A DNA stretch of 64,000 bases from the NCBI GenBank assembly GCA_015680685.1, contig MNCI01028376.1, positions 316,431 to 380,430 on the forward strand, in the 5' to 3' direction. The notes beneath the pieces are model-generated. The model searched no databases. It was given only the letters and a program-made list of their open reading frames with translations, and was not told the origin of the DNA. The position numbers were made by a program, and so were the translations under genes. This stretch comes from Gnetum montanum. Lineage: Eukaryota > Streptophyta > Gnetopsida > Gnetales > Gnetaceae. This document shows positions 24,690 to 36,389 of the stretch, in pieces; positions within the stretch are counted from its first letter, which is position 1, and each line of letters starts with the position of its first letter.

Positions 24690-24990
24690 CCTGCTAAGAT
24701 GATACAAACCTGCACTCTGTAATAAGCAATGGCAAGTGTTTCCGCAATGCAGCTCTTCCCTGTCCAGGAATGCTGCAATACCCTTTATTCACAAACATCA
24801 TAGATGCCATAACCCAAAGTGAGCTCATCCTTTTTCCCTGTTTCTTCTTCTGCTTCTGCTAAGATCCTCAGGTCTTGCCATGTTGCACTAGCAGCACCAA
24901 TTTCTGCACTTTAGTCTTGTTGTTGAGCAGCACCGGAAACCTCGCTTCCATACCAAAACCACAGGATCGTAGTACACACATTGCATGATC
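24690..24990 (-). pseudogene. Possible TIR-domain fragment of an immune receptor
   Basis: On the minus strand, DELTLGYGIYDVC (about 24810-24845) recalls the TIR start (YDVFINHRG) and FLDREELHCG (near 24750) recalls the TIR box (VFLDREELQEGD). The residues between them are deleted and the frame shifts. TIR domains signal in plant immunity by NAD+ cleavage. It lies beside, but opposite to, the LRR relic at 24110-24430. This is remembered-motif evidence only. Confidence 0.4.
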
Positions 24991-25109
24991 ATTGTAACAG
25001 AAACAAACAAACAAAGTAGAAGATTCATCATATTTCAGAAATGTAAACTCTCTGCTGTTTATTGAACTGCAAAAGAACCCATCAACCTTAGCGGATGCTT
25101 TCTAAGGTA

Positions 25110-25280
25110 GATTATCGAGGATACGATATTGCAAGTTGCAACGCTTTAATTTCTTTTTTCTTTTTTTCCCAGCGGATCAACCTTAGCGGATCCCAGCATA
25201 TATTTTTCCGATGGGTTTTTTTCCGGCACCCAACTTGCAACGCTTTAATTTATTTTTTCCTTTTTTCCCAAATTTTAATA
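25110..25280. repeat. Short local repeats
   Basis: Two copies of a CTTGCAACGCTTTAATTT-type block (near 25129 and 25232), each followed by a T-rich tract, with repeated TTAGCGGAT units around 25090 and 25190. No coding role. Confidence 0.6.
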
Positions 25281-25329
25281 TTCCAATGGCGGTATTCTTC
25301 TATCATGTATTGAGTTTAAAAAAATTTAC

Positions 25330-26300
25330 ACACACTGGCACATGCAAGGCATTTTGTGTTAAAGAGCTGTGAAAGGTATGCTTTTCTTTGTTTAGAAAAG
25401 CAAGAGAGATTCGATGATTTAAAACAGACACGGTTGATATGAGATGAATCCCAGCTTAGCCCAGAATATTTTAATCAAGACACCGCCTACCAGAGATGGA
25501 ATTGTGTGTATAACGTATATAGATACAGGTTAACATAACTGAACAAGCAACTTAACGTTGGGTATTAGCTTAGTTCTACAGTATAAAAGAGATGAACATC
25601 GACCGAAGATTTTGAAACTGAAGCTGAGGTTATATTATCTTTTAAGACTTAAAAGGATTCACTGTAATCATGAAAATTAATTATAACTTCAACTTAAAGT
25701 GACCAAATAAAATAATACTGGATTTAAAAAAAAAATTCTAACTTTTGGTGCAATATTATATTTTTGTCTCAAATGCATAGTCTAAGGGCAACTAATAAAA
25801 ACTTGCTGTCCACCATCCAAATTTTTTTTATCCCCATAGCCTACATGTACATTCTTCCATAAGAATTTGCATCCATCTTTCACTTTCTATTCTAACATAA
25901 TATGAACTTGAACAAAGCCTCATTGAAAAATTATCCTTGCTCTTTTGTGTCTTCAAAAATTGCTTTAGAAAATTTGATCTGTTTTGTTTTGCCAATTTTT
26001 TAAGTATAAGCAATAAATTGACAAGTAACTTTTTCCTTCTAGAGGGAGTAGATTACACTTCAACAAAAGCATGGAATAAGGGCTTTGAACTTTTTGAAGA
26101 GTTTTATAACTTAATTTTTAATGTAGTCTTTTTTAATATAATATTTTATGCAGTCACTTTTATAAATGAAAAGTTAACATATTAAGATATCTAAATTTAA
26201 ATAGCATTTTAAAAGTGGTTTAATTTTACGATTTCCAAAATACATATTGGGCATAATTACTTATGCTTATATTGTTAAAGAACTTATCCAATTGTAAATA
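25330..26300. other. A+T-rich intergenic sequence
   Basis: No gene, RNA or repeat family is supported. Confidence 0.4.
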
Positions 26301-26314
26301 ATTATGATAAACCT

Positions 26315-26385
26315 TGATGTCAGTGCTCGTCATCATCATCATGGTATGGTTGTCTTAGCAAAATAGGGTCAACTAAATAACTTCT
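26315..26385 (-). repeat. LINE-like 3' tail, minus strand
   Basis: On the minus strand TTGACCCTATTTTGC...ATGATGATGATGACGAG matches the plus-strand tail at 59108-59160 (TTGACCCTATTTTGTTGGG...GATGATGATGATGAC). A shared unique part plus a (GAT)n tail suggests a non-LTR element 3' end. Confidence 0.45.
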
Positions 26386-26856
26386 TTTTCACCATTCACC
26401 TCTACAAAGAGTTCAATCTTTGTTTATTGGTAAGCCCCCTTGTAAGCCATGCCAATTTTTCATAGCAATGAAACCCTATGACTATTATGCATATTATCTT
26501 GATGGAGTCCTCCACACTACTACTAATGCATTACCATATTCAAGGATTTGAGTAATAAATAGATTTTAACGATTGATTTTCTCACATGTAAATAAAATTT
26601 TCTTGGTTTGACCTTTTTCAGATTTCAGCAAAGCTGGAGAAACAAGATAATACAATTTTTGCAACGATAAGCCATACGGTGAATTAGAAATACCAAATGT
26701 TTATTTCGTAGGTAACGCAGCACGTATTTCTTTTGGACGAACTGTTACCACATAACTTCACTTTGATTCAATATTTTGTCTATAGACACTTCATTTTGTT
26801 ACTTAAAAATAGCATTCTAAATGTCTCAAAAATTGGAGAATGATGCTACTCAGAGT

Positions 26857-26935
26857 ATGGCTGGGTTGAAGTACCCATCGTATGGGCAATGTTGCGAGTT
26901 CAATTCTCACTGAAAGCATGATTTAATTCAAAACA
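26857..26935 (+). repeat. Possible tRNA-derived SINE fragment
   Basis: TATGGCTGGGTTGAAGTACC (A-box-like) is followed about 40 bases later by GCGAGTTCAATTCTCACT (B-box-like). No tail was identified. Confidence 0.33.
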
Positions 26936-27057
26936 ACCATTTATCATTAGGACGGTTTACATGCTTCACATGGGAAAACCAAAAACATAAATAAAATAGC
27001 TTGGTAGATTGATCTCTTCCTGGAACATTAGCATTCACATTGTAGACATTGTAGAAT

Positions 27058-27165
27058 GGTTGGATGCAGAGGAGCTCAATCTCTCCTTAAATAGTTTCAG
27101 TGGAAACCTTATAGATTTTCTAATCATAACAAAACTGGAAATTTGAATACCGAACCTCTCAAAAT
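27058..27165 (+). pseudogene. LRR fragment (receptor-like protein type)
   Basis: LDAEELNLSLNSFSGN followed by LIDFLIITKLEI, then a stop, fits the plant extracellular LRR pattern LNLS.N.FSG.IP..L..L..L. Only about one repeat remains. Confidence 0.45.
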
Positions 27166-27584
27166 CTCCTTGAACATGCAACCGTCTTTCGTGCAAGCAT
27201 TGTGGTTCTCACCTTTCCATTCTTTTCTAAAATATTTACATGGAAACACATGTTAATGTGCAGGAACTTGTGGTCGTTAGACACGGGTGATTGATATGAT
27301 TCACGCACAAGCATTTGCTTAAATCTCAAATTAAATGTTAGTAATGACAATTCTAGCTCAAAGTAGAGTGAGTTCAGCAATGGTGCTAAGGTTAGCATTT
27401 TATGATTTGTTTGATGTTGACTTTGCATTGACAACCTCTCACAAAAAGTATGCCATAGTCACTAACCTAACTTTTTAAACTCTAATTCTTGAATTTTCTT
27501 TATAATAACTTAAAGATTGTACGAAGAAGTGATTATTGAAATTATAGATAATAATTTAGAAAAAAATTTAAATTGTAAAGCCAA

Positions 27585-27850
27585 AACTAAAGTTAAGTAA
27601 GGTTGTCCACTTTATTTAATTCTCTTTGGTATCTTTATTGATGAAATGTAACAATAATTATTTAGGCAAGATATTCATGCTATCAAAATTGGATCCTAAG
27701 TAAGAATTTTCTTTTGTATGCAAATAATGCTACCTCAATCTCCACTACAGTAAAATGGTATGCAAAATATACTCCAAATTTTAGAAAATTGTTGTTGCTA
27801 ATTTGGTCTCCAATAAATGTGGATATAACCAAATTGATGATATGAGGTTT
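27585..27850 (+). pseudogene. LINE reverse transcriptase, palm fragment
   Basis: GCPLYLILFGIFIDEM matches the QGCPLSP.LF.I.IDE motif of non-LTR reverse transcriptases. A frame change gives LLYANNATSISTTV, the YADD motif with both aspartates changed to asparagine, and DITKLMI for the later KTK.M box. It is plus strand and inactive. The next domain of the same protein appears at 29725, after an intervening SDR pseudogene. Confidence 0.72.
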
Positions 27851-28295
27851 AAGAAATACCTACCACTAGCTTACTTATATATTTATAATATATATCTATA
27901 AATTGGTTGAGAGAATCTGATTTTTTTACAAGTAAAAAGTTCTTTGAGTAAAAAATTTCACGACTTCTGGACGAAGAACAAGATTTAAAAACCCAAATTT
28001 TCATGCCTTCTGGATGAAGAACAAGAGTTCTGTATCTTATTTTTCCTAAGGATGGGTTTTCTGAAAAACAAATTTCCATCAATTAGTGTATGCTCTCACC
28101 CTCGGCGAAATTTGTTGTTGTGATATATAATGCAAATTGGACCGAGAGATGAGCACCATGTTACACTTTACCAAAGGTAGAGGAGAAGAGCTTGGAATAG
28201 GGACAGTGTTGGATGTGTTGCTGATGAGCTCAGGACCCTCTTATAGAGATGATATTTGCCAAGTTTGCAGCCATGAAAGAAATGCTTCTGGGGTC

Positions 28296-29080
28296 ATGAG
28301 TTCTTGCCTTGACTGTTTTATGGTGTGGTTGGAGGAGGTGGCAACCTTGGATCTCATCTTATTAAGATTTTTTTGTAGAGGGGTTTCACAGTGAACGCTG
28401 CTCTTAGAAATCCTGTATTATTTTGCCTAGCATCTGCTCTAAATCATGGCTGGCTTCTCCACATGATTCTCATAACAGAATTTGGATTTTGCAGATGACC
28501 CATGAAAAACATGGCCTCTACTTTTGTTGCAGAGCGGTGTCACAGTGAATGCTACTCTTAGAAATCCTAGTATTATTCTACCTAGCATCTGCTCTAAATC
28601 ATGGCCGGCTTCTCCACACGATTTTCATAATAGAACTTGGATTTTGCAGATGACCCACAAAAAACATGGCCTCTACTATCCTTGGAAGGGACCTCTGAGC
28701 AAGAGAAGCTTTTCAAGGCTGATCTCAACCAAGAAAATTCATTCAATTCTGCGATACAGGGCTACACAGGCATCGTTTTCCATGTTGCGAGTCCCTTGAG
28801 TAATGCTTTGGCAGGAAAATCCTATGTAAGATTTAACTAAGCACAATCTTGACAGATTCATCTTTCACCACCCATCAAAAATTAGTTTTTCACGTGATCA
28901 AACTACCTAAACACCCTCTCAATTTTTGTTTGGATTTTTCTCTAATTAGGACAAAGTTTCAGAAGCAACTAAAAAGGGAGTATCAAATGTACTGAGATCC
29001 TGTAGTAGAGCAAAAATTGTGAAGAGGGTTGTCTATACTTCATTCATGGTAGCAGCTGTCCCCATCAACAAAAACGGAGC
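28296..29080 (+). pseudogene. DFR/ANR/CCR-like SDR pseudogene with introns
   Basis: Exon 1 (about 28296-28412) has the Rossmann VVGGGGNLGSHL, a TAG, then RGFTVNAALRNP. A second copy of the exon 1 end, GVTVNATLRNP (28535-28569), is followed by a GT-AG intron 28570-28649. Exon 2 (28650-28825) reads DDPQKTWPLLSLEG, KLFKADLNQENSFNSAIQGY and VFHVASPL. A GT-AG intron 28826-28949 precedes exon 3: KGVSNVLRSCSRAKIVKRVV then YTSFMVAAVPINKNG. These match extended SDRs such as dihydroflavonol or anthocyanidin reductase. The catalytic YxxxK region is absent because homology stops near 29080. Family known from motifs; substrate unknown. Confidence 0.78.
28371..28673 (+). repeat. Tandem duplication of exon 1/intron 1/exon 2 junction
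   Basis: 28374-28523 and 28534-28673 are close copies covering the exon 1 end, intron 1 and exon 2 start of the SDR pseudogene. Shared blocks include CTAGCATCTGCTCTAAATCA and TGGATTTTGCAGATGACCCA. The first copy has GGTTTC where the second has GGTGTC. Confidence 0.85.
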
Positions 29081-29082
29081 AC

Positions 29083-29530
29083 ATGGGCGAGGACGTGTTT
29101 TGGGTGCTCTGCGGAGGCAGCAGGGGGTCGTGGCCAAATGGAAGCTCCACCTCTGGCCGCGGATGCAGTTGCAGCCGTAGCCACAGTCAAGGCCATAGAT
29201 AGATTTGCTAGTCATGGTCGCAGTAGAGGCCGCGGTTCTAATAGATCTGTGGGTTTCAACCACAGATTTGGAATTTTAGGCCCTAGTGGCCCTTCATGAT
29301 CTGGATTTGGGTGATCCACCCACCTCCCTCCCTCTGCGTAGTGTGCGCATCCCCCTCAGCCTCCGCCTCCTATTTCACGCCCCGATCCACACTCTAATCT
29401 TGTTCTACGTCCCGATCCAAGCGTCATTTCTGTCTTCGGCCACAATACTAGATCTACTTCTACACAGAACTCAAGCCCTCCTCCTCCTATTGCTCCGTGC
29501 ACTATTTTCACGTTCTATCACCTAGCATGA
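29083..29530 (+). other. G+C-richer block of unknown origin
   Basis: Base composition shifts sharply at the 3' end of the SDR pseudogene. One frame reads SHGRSRGRGSN and later HPPQPPPPISRPDP and SSPPPPIAP, with two stops between. This Gly/Arg then Pro/Ser composition recalls copia gag or a disordered linker, but no family is certain. Confidence 0.35.
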
Positions 29531-29724
29531 TCTATATTTTTGTTTTACAACAGACATAACCTTTCATAACATGATGTAACTTTTCATAACACGTCAGTGT
29601 TATGCACAAAGTTGGCATTACCGAAATGGCACGTTGGGAAAGTCAATGTTAGTCAGTGTTATAGACAAAATTAGCATTACCGAATTATGACTGGTAATGG
29701 CCTCTCAACCAAATAACTTTCATT

Positions 29725-30130
29725 TTGAAAGGACCAATAAGCAAATAATATATTCTTTTAAATATTTAGGTCTTATTGATATGAAAAATTATATGTGGGA
29801 AAGTGCATCAAAGAAAGAATAGCACAAGGTTTTAAGGCTTTGTATGCTTTCAAAAGATAGTGTAAGGATTTAGAACTTTAGGTTTGGAATGTTAGAAAAC
29901 AGTTTTTAAAAACTTTTTTATTGTATGAATCTATTTTTTAGGGACTTGAACTCAATGCTAAGCTTTAGAAAGATATCAAAAGAGTACAAAAAAATTTCTT
30001 CTAGAAGTGTTAAAAGTAAAAATGTAAACACTTTACTCAATGTTATTAACTAAATGTGATTTATTACTTTTAGAAGTTGAAGCCTTGTACCAATTCATTG
30101 CATACACTCATGAATCAATAAAACTTACCT
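29725..30130 (+). pseudogene. LINE RT C-terminal region, copy 1
   Basis: SFKYLGLI (29731), then AQGFKALYAFKR, DIKRVQKNFF and EALYQFIAYTHES-like blocks in shifting frames match the region after the RT palm of plant LINEs (FKYLG...KG..AL.A...., ..IE..QK.F.., E..P.E..AL...). It is collinear with the palm fragment at 27585-27850. Confidence 0.5.
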
Positions 30131-30384
30131 TAGTGATTCATGAACATCGAATTGTCACAGTTATGATGGTTTAAATAATAAATCATAATTGCCCTACCTA
30201 CAATATGAATTGCAAAATCATGAATGATGAACAATTCAAGGACATTAACCAAAAGGATGATACTTATTCTTCACGAATCAAAATAATTCATAGGGAGCCC
30301 CAACCAATTATCTAGTCATAAGTATGATGGGATAGATATGTAGCAAAGAAGCAAAGGAACTAAATTCACTCCAATGAGCAAGTA

Positions 30385-30760
30385 GTAGATTCTTTTAAAT
30401 ATTAAGGTCTTATTTATATGAACAATTACATATGGTGAAGTGCATCAAAGAAAAAATAGTAGGAGATTTCAAGGCTTTGTATGTTTTCAAAAGAAAGTAC
30501 AAGAATTCAAGACTTTAGGCTCAAAAGACAAATTTTCCAAACTATCTTTATTGTTTAAATGTGTAGCTTATGAACTTGGACTCAGTGCTAAGCTTTAGAA
30601 GGATATTGAAAGAGTGTAAAATTTATTTTTTTAAAGAGTTAAAGGTGAAAATGCAAATGCCTTACTTAATATTATTATGTGAATATGATTAATTATCTTT
30701 ATAAGATGAAGCCTTGTACCAATTCATTATGTATAGCCATAATTTGCATATCTCAAGGTA
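30385..30760 (+). pseudogene. LINE RT C-terminal region, copy 2
   Basis: A diverged second copy of 29725-30090: GATTCTTTTAAATATTAAGG, GACTTCAAGGCTTTGTATG-like and AAGCCTTGTACCAATTCATT blocks recur about 640 bases downstream. A further partial copy lies at 31965-32070. Confidence 0.55.
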
Positions 30761-32845
30761 AGACAAATTATCTAAGGAAATGTTTAGTTATTTGATTCTT
30801 AGGTTGTTGTTCTCATAAATTCCATCCATAATATTTAGAAATTTATTTAGTTTCTAATGGTTTCATAAAGATGTACACAAATGAATCTTTGGATTCATGT
30901 CAAGCTTACCATTTCTATCATTTTTCTTCAATTTGCATATCTCAAGGTAAGACAAATTATCTAAGGAAATGTTTAGTTACTTGATTCTTAGGTTGTTGTT
31001 CTTGTAAGTTCCACCCATAATATTCAAAAATTTATTTAGTTTCTAATGGTTCCATAAAGATGTATACAAATGAATCTTTGGATTCATGTCAAGCTTACCA
31101 TTTCTATCATTTTTCTTATTTTATTTAGATTTCACCATTGAAGTATAATCTCCTTAGATTCATGAATCCATATACTTGACATCTCTACAAATTCAATATC
31201 CATGTATTTATGTAGCCAAACAAGTCCTAAAGTACTTATTGATGATTCACAAGACTATAATTGGTATTTTCAAGAAATTCAATGGTAAGCAAGATCATTA
31301 CCATAGGTAATATTCCATGATTAACTAGGTATCCTACCTTGCATAGGACTAGGAAGTAGAAGTTGTTGCTACTATTGCTAGGAAGCGTGGGTGGTAGGGC
31401 TATTAAACAAAAGAAGATATTATTGAGGTATCATCATTGGGATTTGATAAATACGATAGTAAGGATTACTTGAAGGTGCCATCTATTGTTGCATTAGAAT
31501 GAGAAGATTCCATGGAAAAACATCCTAAGGATTTGAAACTTGTCATTATTGGTACTACTGCATAAGCTATAGATCAGCACCACTAGGATAGTATGAATAG
31601 CCAAGGTATGGAATCCTCCTTATNGGACTAGGAAGTAGAAGTTGTTGCTACTATTGCTAGGAAGCGTGGTTGGTAGGGCTATTAAACAAAAGAAGATATT
31701 ATTGAGGTATCATCATTGGGATTTGATAAATACGATAGTAAGGATTACTTGAAGGTGCCATCTATTGTTGCATTAGAATGAGAAGATTCCATGGAAAAAC
31801 ATCCTAAGGATTTGAAAATTGCCATTATTGGTACTACTGCATAAGCTATAGATAAGCACCACTAGGATAATATGAATAGCCAAGGTATGGAATCCTCCTT
31901 ATTTTCCTATTAATGAAACTAGAATTCAAAGGTACATAGATTGCGCCATCCTACTAATTATGTGAGTTAAAGGTGAAAATGCAAATGCCTTACTTAATAT
32001 TATTATGTGAATATGATTAATTATCCTTAAAGATGAAGCCTTGTACCAATTCATTATATACAATCATAGTCTGCATATCTCAAGGTAAGACAAATTATCT
32101 AAGGAAATGTTTAGTTACTTATTTCTTAGGTTGTCGTTCTCATAAATTCCACCCATAATATTCAGAAATTTATTTAGTTTCTAACGGTTCCATAAAGATG
32201 TATACAAATGAATCTTTGGATTCATGTCATGCTTACCATTTCTATCATTTTTCTTATTTTCTTTAGATTTCACCATTTGAAGTATAATCTCGTTATATTC
32301 ATGAATCCATATACTTAACATCTTTACAAATTCAATATCCATGTTTTTATGTAGCCAAACAAGTCCTAAAGTAGTTCTTGATGATTTACAAGACTATAAT
32401 TGGTATTTTCAAGAAATTCAATGGTAAGCAAGATCATTACCATAGGTAATATTCCATGATTAACTAGATATCCTACCTTGCATAAGATTAGGAAGTAGAA
32501 GCTACTACTACTATTGCTAGGAAGCCTAGTTGGCAAGACTATTAAAAGCAAGAAGATAGTATTGAGGTATCATCATTGGGATTTCATAAATACCTACCTA
32601 TGTACCATAAAAGTAAGGATTAGGTGAAGGTGCCATCTATTGTTGCATTATAATGAGAAGATTCCATGGAGCAACATCCCAAGGATCTAAAACTTGCCAT
32701 TATTGGTACTACTACATAAGCTATAGAGAAGCACCACTAGGATAGTATGAATAGCCAAGGTATGAAATCTTCCTTATTTTCATATTAATGAAACTAAAAT
32801 TCAAAGGTACACAGATTGCCCCATCCTACTAATTATGTGAGCCAT
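30640..32845 (+). repeat. Large tandem duplication after the LINE remnant
   Basis: A unit starting GTTAAAGGTGAAAATGCAAA is present from about 30636 and again from 31967. Within the first copy, 30750-30920 and 30930-31110 are a local duplicate (AATTTGCATATCTCAAGGTA start). The last part, ending CATCCTACTAATTATGTGAG, occurs at about 31950 and 32825. Units are roughly 0.9-1.3 kb. Coding content is degenerate LINE. Confidence 0.75.
31346..31903. repeat. Near-identical 278-bp copies joined by one N (assembly join)
   Basis: 31346-31623 and 31625-31903 differ at only a few bases (for example GGGTGGT/GGTTGGT) and are separated by an N at 31624. This looks like two unmerged contig ends or haplotypes rather than a real tandem repeat. 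Confidence 0.7.
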
Positions 32846-32849
32846 GACT

Positions 32850-34369
32850 AGGAAACACTGAGAATCATGGAAGTCCATGTAGTATTCATAGGGATCCTCA
32901 TCATTAGAGGAGGATGAGAAAGTCTCATTTGGATCTTCTTGAATGCTTTTAGGATAATAAAACTTTCCTTCATCCTTTCCATCATAACTCTTTCTATGTT
33001 TGTGTGGTGCAACTACTTAGGCTGCAACTTCAACAATCTTACCCTCAATATTCTTGAGAGTAGTTGTCATCTTTTAATCCATCATGTCCTAAACATGGTC
33101 TATATAATGGGCTAAGTTTGTCAAGGCTTTGTTCATTTGGATTAGATCTTGTGCTAGAGCCTCAACCAGAGGAGAATATTTGACATTACTTTCAACACTT
33201 GTGGCCCCCTGTCTACATGATGGATCACAATTATGCTTCTTAGCTAATTTTTGCTTTTGCCATTCATCTTCCATGCTAGCAATGGTGTTTACAAGTGCTT
33301 TAATTTGGGCCATGGAATTTTTATGTGCATGGTCCATCGCATACATGTCCATACACTCTCTTTTTTCCTACGCTTTAGCCCTTCTACAATATGCATCAAC
33401 TATGCTATTTAACCAAAACCATGGTTTAGCTAATGGTGAATAGTTTTCATGTACCTTTCCATAGTGATGTCAAGAGCCTTATGGATTTCTTGTCTCCATT
33501 TTGACATCTTCATCCAGATGTTAAAAATTTGGTCATAAGTCTAAAATTTTTTGTGGATGATTTTGACCATGTTAGCCCATCTTTGAAACAAATGATAAGG
33601 AAATGATTTATACTAGATCATCGCATCTTCAATGAAGGTGTGGGAAAACAACTATATCTTTTTCCAATTACTCATGATCTCTTGGAGATAGAAAGCATTG
33701 TCAAAGGCTTGCACATGAAGTTGGGGATCGTCACTATTATACCAACTATATGTTAGTACATTAGCCATGTTAATTTAATTGATTCTATTGTCAAAGGCTT
33801 CCTTGTAATATGTATAGCTTCTATTAACTCATGATGATCACCCCAATCGAGCAAAGGAGAATCATCATTACCATTGGTAAGTTTAGATAAATGCAAGTGC
33901 TAGAACTTGGTAATAAGATCATCACGCTGAGCTACACTCAAAGTGAAGGTACCTAGCTAGGGACCTTGATAACAGGCTAGCCCTTGATATTTTTTATCTA
34001 CCTTATCTTCTTGCTCCCCATCTAAATGATCAAATGCAAAGTTGTAATCACCATCTTATTCCACCATTTGATCTCAAAGATCTTTCATGTACAAATGCTC
34101 ATAATCATTGATCATGGGCTCATGAGCTTTGTACATTGTACATTTTTTCTCTATCCTCATATTAATTAAGGAATCAATGAGATCATTTGGTATAGCCAAA
34201 ACTGAGTCCCTTGAGAACTAGCCATGAGCATCTCTCCATCTTCCCTCTTTATTTTGATGATAAACCAATAATCCTTTGATAGTTCAAAAGTAATAAAATC
34301 CCTTCATGTTTGTGATGCATTACTAGAGGTCTTTGGTGGACTCTTAGCACTATCTAACATCTCATTCAT
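32850..34369 (-). pseudogene. gag: gag of Athila-like element M4
   Basis: It starts at ATG 34369 (MNEMLDSAKSPPKTSSNASQ), analogous to E1 gag. A 87-codon open block at 33352-33089 reads MDMYAMDHAHKNSMAQIKAL and contains KLAKKHNCDPSCRQGAT, aligning with SAKEYKCDPSLRKRGV of E1. The capsid region is badly shifted. Homology stops near 32850, at the LINE-derived tandem repeat. Confidence 0.6.
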
Positions 34370-34469
34370 GTTCACAATCTACATACACAAAACTAAAACA
34401 CACACTTGATTTAACTAAAGGTTAAAATCAAGAATGTATAAGTATTTTTAGATAATTCACTAATCTCCT

Positions 34470-34487
34470 CTTTGGTAACGACACCGA
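34470..34487 (-). other. Primer-binding site of M4 (tRNA-Asp type)
   Basis: The minus strand reads TCGGTGTCGTTACCAAAG directly after the TGATAGGGG terminus at 34488, comparable to TTGGCATCGTTGCTAGGGA at 36390. Confidence 0.55.
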
Positions 34488-35514
34488 TGATAGGGGTCCC
34501 ACCAGTTTTGAACCAATTGGATTTATCACACAAATCATAGTGTGATCTAGTCATAAGCTTCAACAATGATGTTGAGTGAATTTCCAAGAACACTTGCATA
34601 TATTTTTGTATTCAAAAAAATATATTAGATATTATACTACATATGATATACATGGTATAGTTATAACCAATGTTGCCATGGTGAAGATTGAAAAAATATT
34701 TATAATTTTATGTTTTATAATTTTTATGGATTTTATAATTATAAGAAACAAAGAAACAATAATAAACACACATGCATTACAATCCCACCTCGGGATAGGG
34801 GTAATACTCGTGTTACAATCCCTTAAGGAACAAGTGCAATACCATGCACATAAATACAAATCAAATGGCTCTTAGTCACAACCTCGATGGTCCAACAGTA
34901 TGCTTATAAAAATGAGAAATGAATAAATATTTTTATGGTTTTAATGTTTTATAATATTTTTCATATTTTAATATTTAAGGCATCAATGGTGTAAAAATGA
35001 GGAAAAATCATAAGCTTTATTCACCATGCAAACACTAGACTCTACATTGACTAAATGGTTCTAGGCTACATAAGCAAGATGGCACTCTAAAAGTGATAAC
35101 TCAAAACACACATAGAAGAGAGAAGGAATAACTTACCCAAGGGAAGAAGAGCTCTTCATACAAAGCTAAATTTCAAAAGCTAAAGAAAATTGATTTGAAT
35201 CAATTTTTTTTATTTTTTTATTCTTTATTTTTGCATGAAGCTCATCCTAGGTACTTATAGCTTTTGCAACACAATGATAGGGGTATGCTAACGCCTAGGT
35301 ATCAATGGAGGTTCATCACTATAGCCTAGACATTCTAAGATACATTGGAAGATGCTAAGGAATAAAGTTGGTAAAAGTAGGACATTAAGAACCATACATC
35401 AGTACCCCTAGACTAATGCCAAGGGTGCATTGGCGCAGGGAAGTTAGTGGATCCTAATCCCAACACTTTGTCTCCAATTTTTCAGATGAAACTTGGGATG
35501 CCAAGGAACATGTT
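34488..35514 (-). repeat. 5' LTR of M4, left part
   Basis: It begins TGATAGGGGTCCC at the PBS side and carries a GTGTGATCTAGTC block like the other LTRs. A minus-strand TATA-like GCTATAAGTACC lies near 35255-35266. It appears to continue at 45306 beyond the composite element inserted at 35515; the outer end was not located with certainty. Confidence 0.45.
35510..35514. repeat. Target-site duplication of P, left copy (ATGTT)
   Basis: ATGTT directly precedes the TGATGAG terminus. The same five bases follow the CTCATCA terminus at 45300. Confidence 0.8.
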
Positions 35515-36389
35515 TGATGAGTTTTGTTTTCTAGGTTATGTCAATGTGGCCTTGTCAATGCGACCCTATCGACATGGCCACATCAATATGGGATTTGATG
35601 CATTAACGTGGCCTCATTAATGCAATGTCTATTTTCGACTATAAATACACACTTACTTGCCATGTTTATGACATCTTTTATCATAACTATAGCAGAGCTC
35701 TTGCAATTTTGTCATTTGAATGTTAGAATATCTTCTAAGTTCCTGCAAGAGTCAAAGAGTGTATGGATTTTTATTCGAGCACTACTGTACCTAACCATAG
35801 CAGTGTATGTAGCAATAAACACGAGCATATTAATAAACCTTGCAACACTTTGAAATAGATTAATTTTTTATATATGCATTTAATGTTTTATGCAATCTCC
35901 TTTAATGCTTTAAGTAATTAAGCTAAATTAAGCTAGATTAAATATCAATTAATTAAGCACATAAGTATGAACACTTTGAGCATAGGCTTGGTGCTTGGTA
36001 ATGCTAGTAATGCTTAATGTTTGGTAACCCAGTAGTGTTAAATGTGTTCTAGATGTGTATGGCAAGTGGGAATAGATGCCTATGTTAGGATTAGTTAGGT
36101 GTAGCTAATTAGACTAAATTGGTAATTTAATTATTTTATTTTATACATTATTCTTTATACTTAGGTGACTTAAAACATAAAAATGATAAAAATCATATGT
36201 CTCAGTTGCACTTAACCATACATTTGCATTTCACAAGTGTACTTGGGAAGACAACGATTGCAATGGTTAGTTTCACTTCCTAGAGACTAGTGTATTTAGA
36301 AGTATATAAGACCATGGAATTTGATCAAATCATGCATGAACGCTGAGTGATTCATATGGTTAGGTGTAGGGACTACTCATCGCTCATCA
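35515..36389 (+). repeat. 5' LTR of P
   Basis: 875 bp from TGATGAG to CTCATCA. A TATA-like CTATAAATACAC lies at about 35639. It aligns with 44409-45300. The U3 tip holds inverted repeats such as TGTGGCC/GGCCACA. Confidence 0.85.

Noticed and set aside
29033-29263. Minus-strand 76-codon frame in the G+C-rich block
   Set aside because: It is antisense to the end of the SDR pseudogene and the adjacent block, and no motif supports it.
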